Part shown: in pieces, positions 4,189 through 5,156 of the stretch
Layout: each line of letters begins with the position of its first letter
How positions within the stretch are numbered: the stretch's first letter is position 1
NCBI GenBank assembly: GCA_003451355.1
Contig: DMDX01000136.1
Coordinates: forward strand, 1-5,156
Direction of reading: 5' to 3'
Source of the DNA: Cryomorphaceae bacterium
GTDB lineage: Bacteria > Bacteroidota > Bacteroidia > Flavobacteriales > Schleiferiaceae
DNA: 5,156 bases
Notes under the pieces: model-generated
The model's database searches: none
What the model was told of the DNA's origin: nothing
What the model saw: only the letters and a program-made list of their open reading frames with translations
Position numbers and translations under genes: made by a program

Positions 4189-5156
4189 ATGCGTACCGAG
4201 CTTATTATACAAGCCAGTGAATCGGACGCCATCATCGCCTTACTTCAAGACGGTCGTCTGACCGAACTCGTCTCTGAAAACGAGCAGCAGCAGTTTTCAG
4301 TAGGAGATGTGTACCTCGGGGTTGTGCGCAAGCTTGCGCCCTCCCTAAATGCGGCTTTTGTCGACGTAGGCTACGAGAAGGATTCCTTCTTACACTACCA
4401 CGACCTTGGTCCCCAAATTCCGACCTGGCAGAACTACCTTAAGAAGGTCCGCCAGAGCAAGTACACTTCAGATTTATCTGAGGTAGAAATCCTTCCCGAA
4501 ATCGAGAAGGACGGAGCTATGGAGACTTTGATTAAGCCGGGCGATGAGGTGCTGGTTCAAATCACGAAAGAACCTATTTCGACCAAAGGTCCAAGGGTTA
4601 CTTCTGATATTTCAATTGCGGGTCGATTTATTGTACTCGTACCGTTCAATGGTCGTATCTCGGTATCTCAAAAAATCCGAGACCGAAAAGAACGCGAACG
4701 CCTGCGCAAACTTGTGCAGAGCATACTCCCCAAAGGCTTTGGCGTCATTGTGCGTACTGTGGCTGAAGGAGTTACCCAACAAGATATTGAGACTGACCTC
4801 AATGATCTGGTGAGCCGTTGGAAAACACTGTACCGCAATGTTCGGGGCGCAAAGCCCAAGAAGTGCGTACTGCGCGAAATGGATCGGGCCTCAGCCTACC
4901 TGCGCGATGTGTTTAACGACAGTTTTGATCAAATCGTGGTTGACCACGAGGCACTCTATGACGACATCAAGGGCTATGTGGAAGCGATTGCTCCCGAGCG
5001 CGCGAACATCGTCAAGTTGCATACCTCTGCGATTCCGGTATTCCAGCACTACGGTGTGGACCGCCAAGTGAAGAGCGCGTTTGGTCGCACGGTGAACATG
5101 GGCAAGGGCACCTACTTGGTGGTTGAGCACACCGAAGCCATGCACGTCATCGACGT
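4189..5156 (+). CDS. rng: Ribonuclease G (RNase E/G family), N-terminal 322 residues, runs off the right edge
   Basis: The reading frame stays open from ATG 4189 to the edge and shows the RNase E/G fold of Bacteroidota. An N-terminal segment MRTELIIQAS (1-10) is followed by an S1 RNA-binding domain (about 38-128) with FSVGDVYLGVV (36-46) and LNAAFVDVGYEKDSFLHYHDL (53-73); about 35 residues are inserted within this domain. Then come EPISTKGPRVTSDISIAGR (128-146), the 5'-sensor and RNase H-like region including GFGVIVRTVAEG (183-194), and FGRTVNMGKGTYLVVEHTEA (298-317). The last complete codon is Asp322 in HVID, which aligns with the first of the two catalytic Mg2+-binding Asp residues (Asp303 of E. 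coli RNase E). The second Asp and the zinc-link Cys residues lie beyond the window. The enzyme cleaves single-stranded RNA and functions in rRNA maturation and mRNA decay. It lies 10 nt after the ribosomal-type mini gene, a fitting partner. Confidence 0.96.
   Translation, partial: MRTELIIQASESDAIIALLQDGRLTELVSENEQQQFSVGDVYLGVVRKLAPSLNAAFVDVGYEKDSFLHYHDLGPQIPTWQNYLKKVRQSKYTSDLSEVEILPEIEKDGAMETLIKPGDEVLVQITKEPISTKGPRVTSDISIAGRFIVLVPFNGRISVSQKIRDRKERERLRKLVQSILPKGFGVIVRTVAEGVTQQDIETDLNDLVSRWKTLYRNVRGAKPKKCVLREMDRASAYLRDVFNDSFDQIVVDHEALYDDIKGYVEAIAPERANIVKLHTSAIPVFQHYGVDRQVKSAFGRTVNMGKGTYLVVEHTEAMHVID

Noticed and set aside
4544..5071. Plus-strand frames at 4544-4813 and 4838-5071 as separate genes
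   Set aside because: They are out of frame with rng, which is open throughout this stretch and matches RNase E/G along its whole length.
1..5156. Mobile element, defence system, CRISPR array or RNA gene
   Set aside because: Coding content is fully explained by eight conserved housekeeping or gliding-type genes; I saw no direct repeats, transposase motifs, tRNA-like cloverleaf or composition break.

Overview
The window looks like chromosomal DNA from a member of the Bacteroidota, most likely a Flavobacteriales-type organism. Three things point there. The gene order gldD–gldE–ssb–mutY, divergent from an HU gene and a ribonuclease G gene, is a layout known from Flavobacterium and relatives. The best promoter candidate has the Bacteroidota form (TTG, about 20 bases, TAnnTTTG) rather than a sigma70 -35/-10 form. 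Most start codons have no good Shine-Dalgarno sequence in front of them. By eye the base composition is near half G+C, higher than in typical Flavobacterium, so I do not name a genus.

Layout: two divergent gene clusters leave a 73-bp intergenic region at 3169-3241. Leftward (minus strand) run mutY (A/G-mismatch adenine glycosylase), ssb (single-stranded DNA-binding protein), gldE (membrane CNNM/CBS/CorC-type protein) and gldD (gliding-motility protein, cut by the left edge). The gaps are 32 and 29 nt, and gldE and gldD overlap by 11 nt, so this is probably one operon, perhaps with an extra promoter in front of ssb. Rightward (plus strand) run an HU-family nucleoid protein, a membrane-anchored TPR protein, a 29-residue extremely basic protein of the AURKAIP1/COX24 (mS38/bS22-like) type, and rng (ribonuclease G, cut by the right edge at its first catalytic Asp). 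Gaps here are 29, 11 and 10 nt, again suggesting co-transcription.

How they work together: the left cluster joins DNA maintenance (MutY, SSB) with a pair of envelope proteins linked to gliding motility and type IX secretion (GldE, GldD). The right cluster joins nucleoid structure (HU) with ribosome and RNA metabolism (the mini ribosomal-type protein and RNase G). The TPR protein has no assignable function.

No stretch longer than 300 bases lacks a gene. I found no tRNA, rRNA, CRISPR array, insertion sequence or phage gene, and no convincing terminator. This is a conserved core-genome neighbourhood, not an accessory island, and I see no evidence of a wholly new system. The points worth a second look are small: a GldD with no lipobox cysteine, an SSB with an altered C-terminal tip, an HU protein without the intercalating proline, non-ATG starts on both gld genes, and the 29-aa gene that is easily missed.
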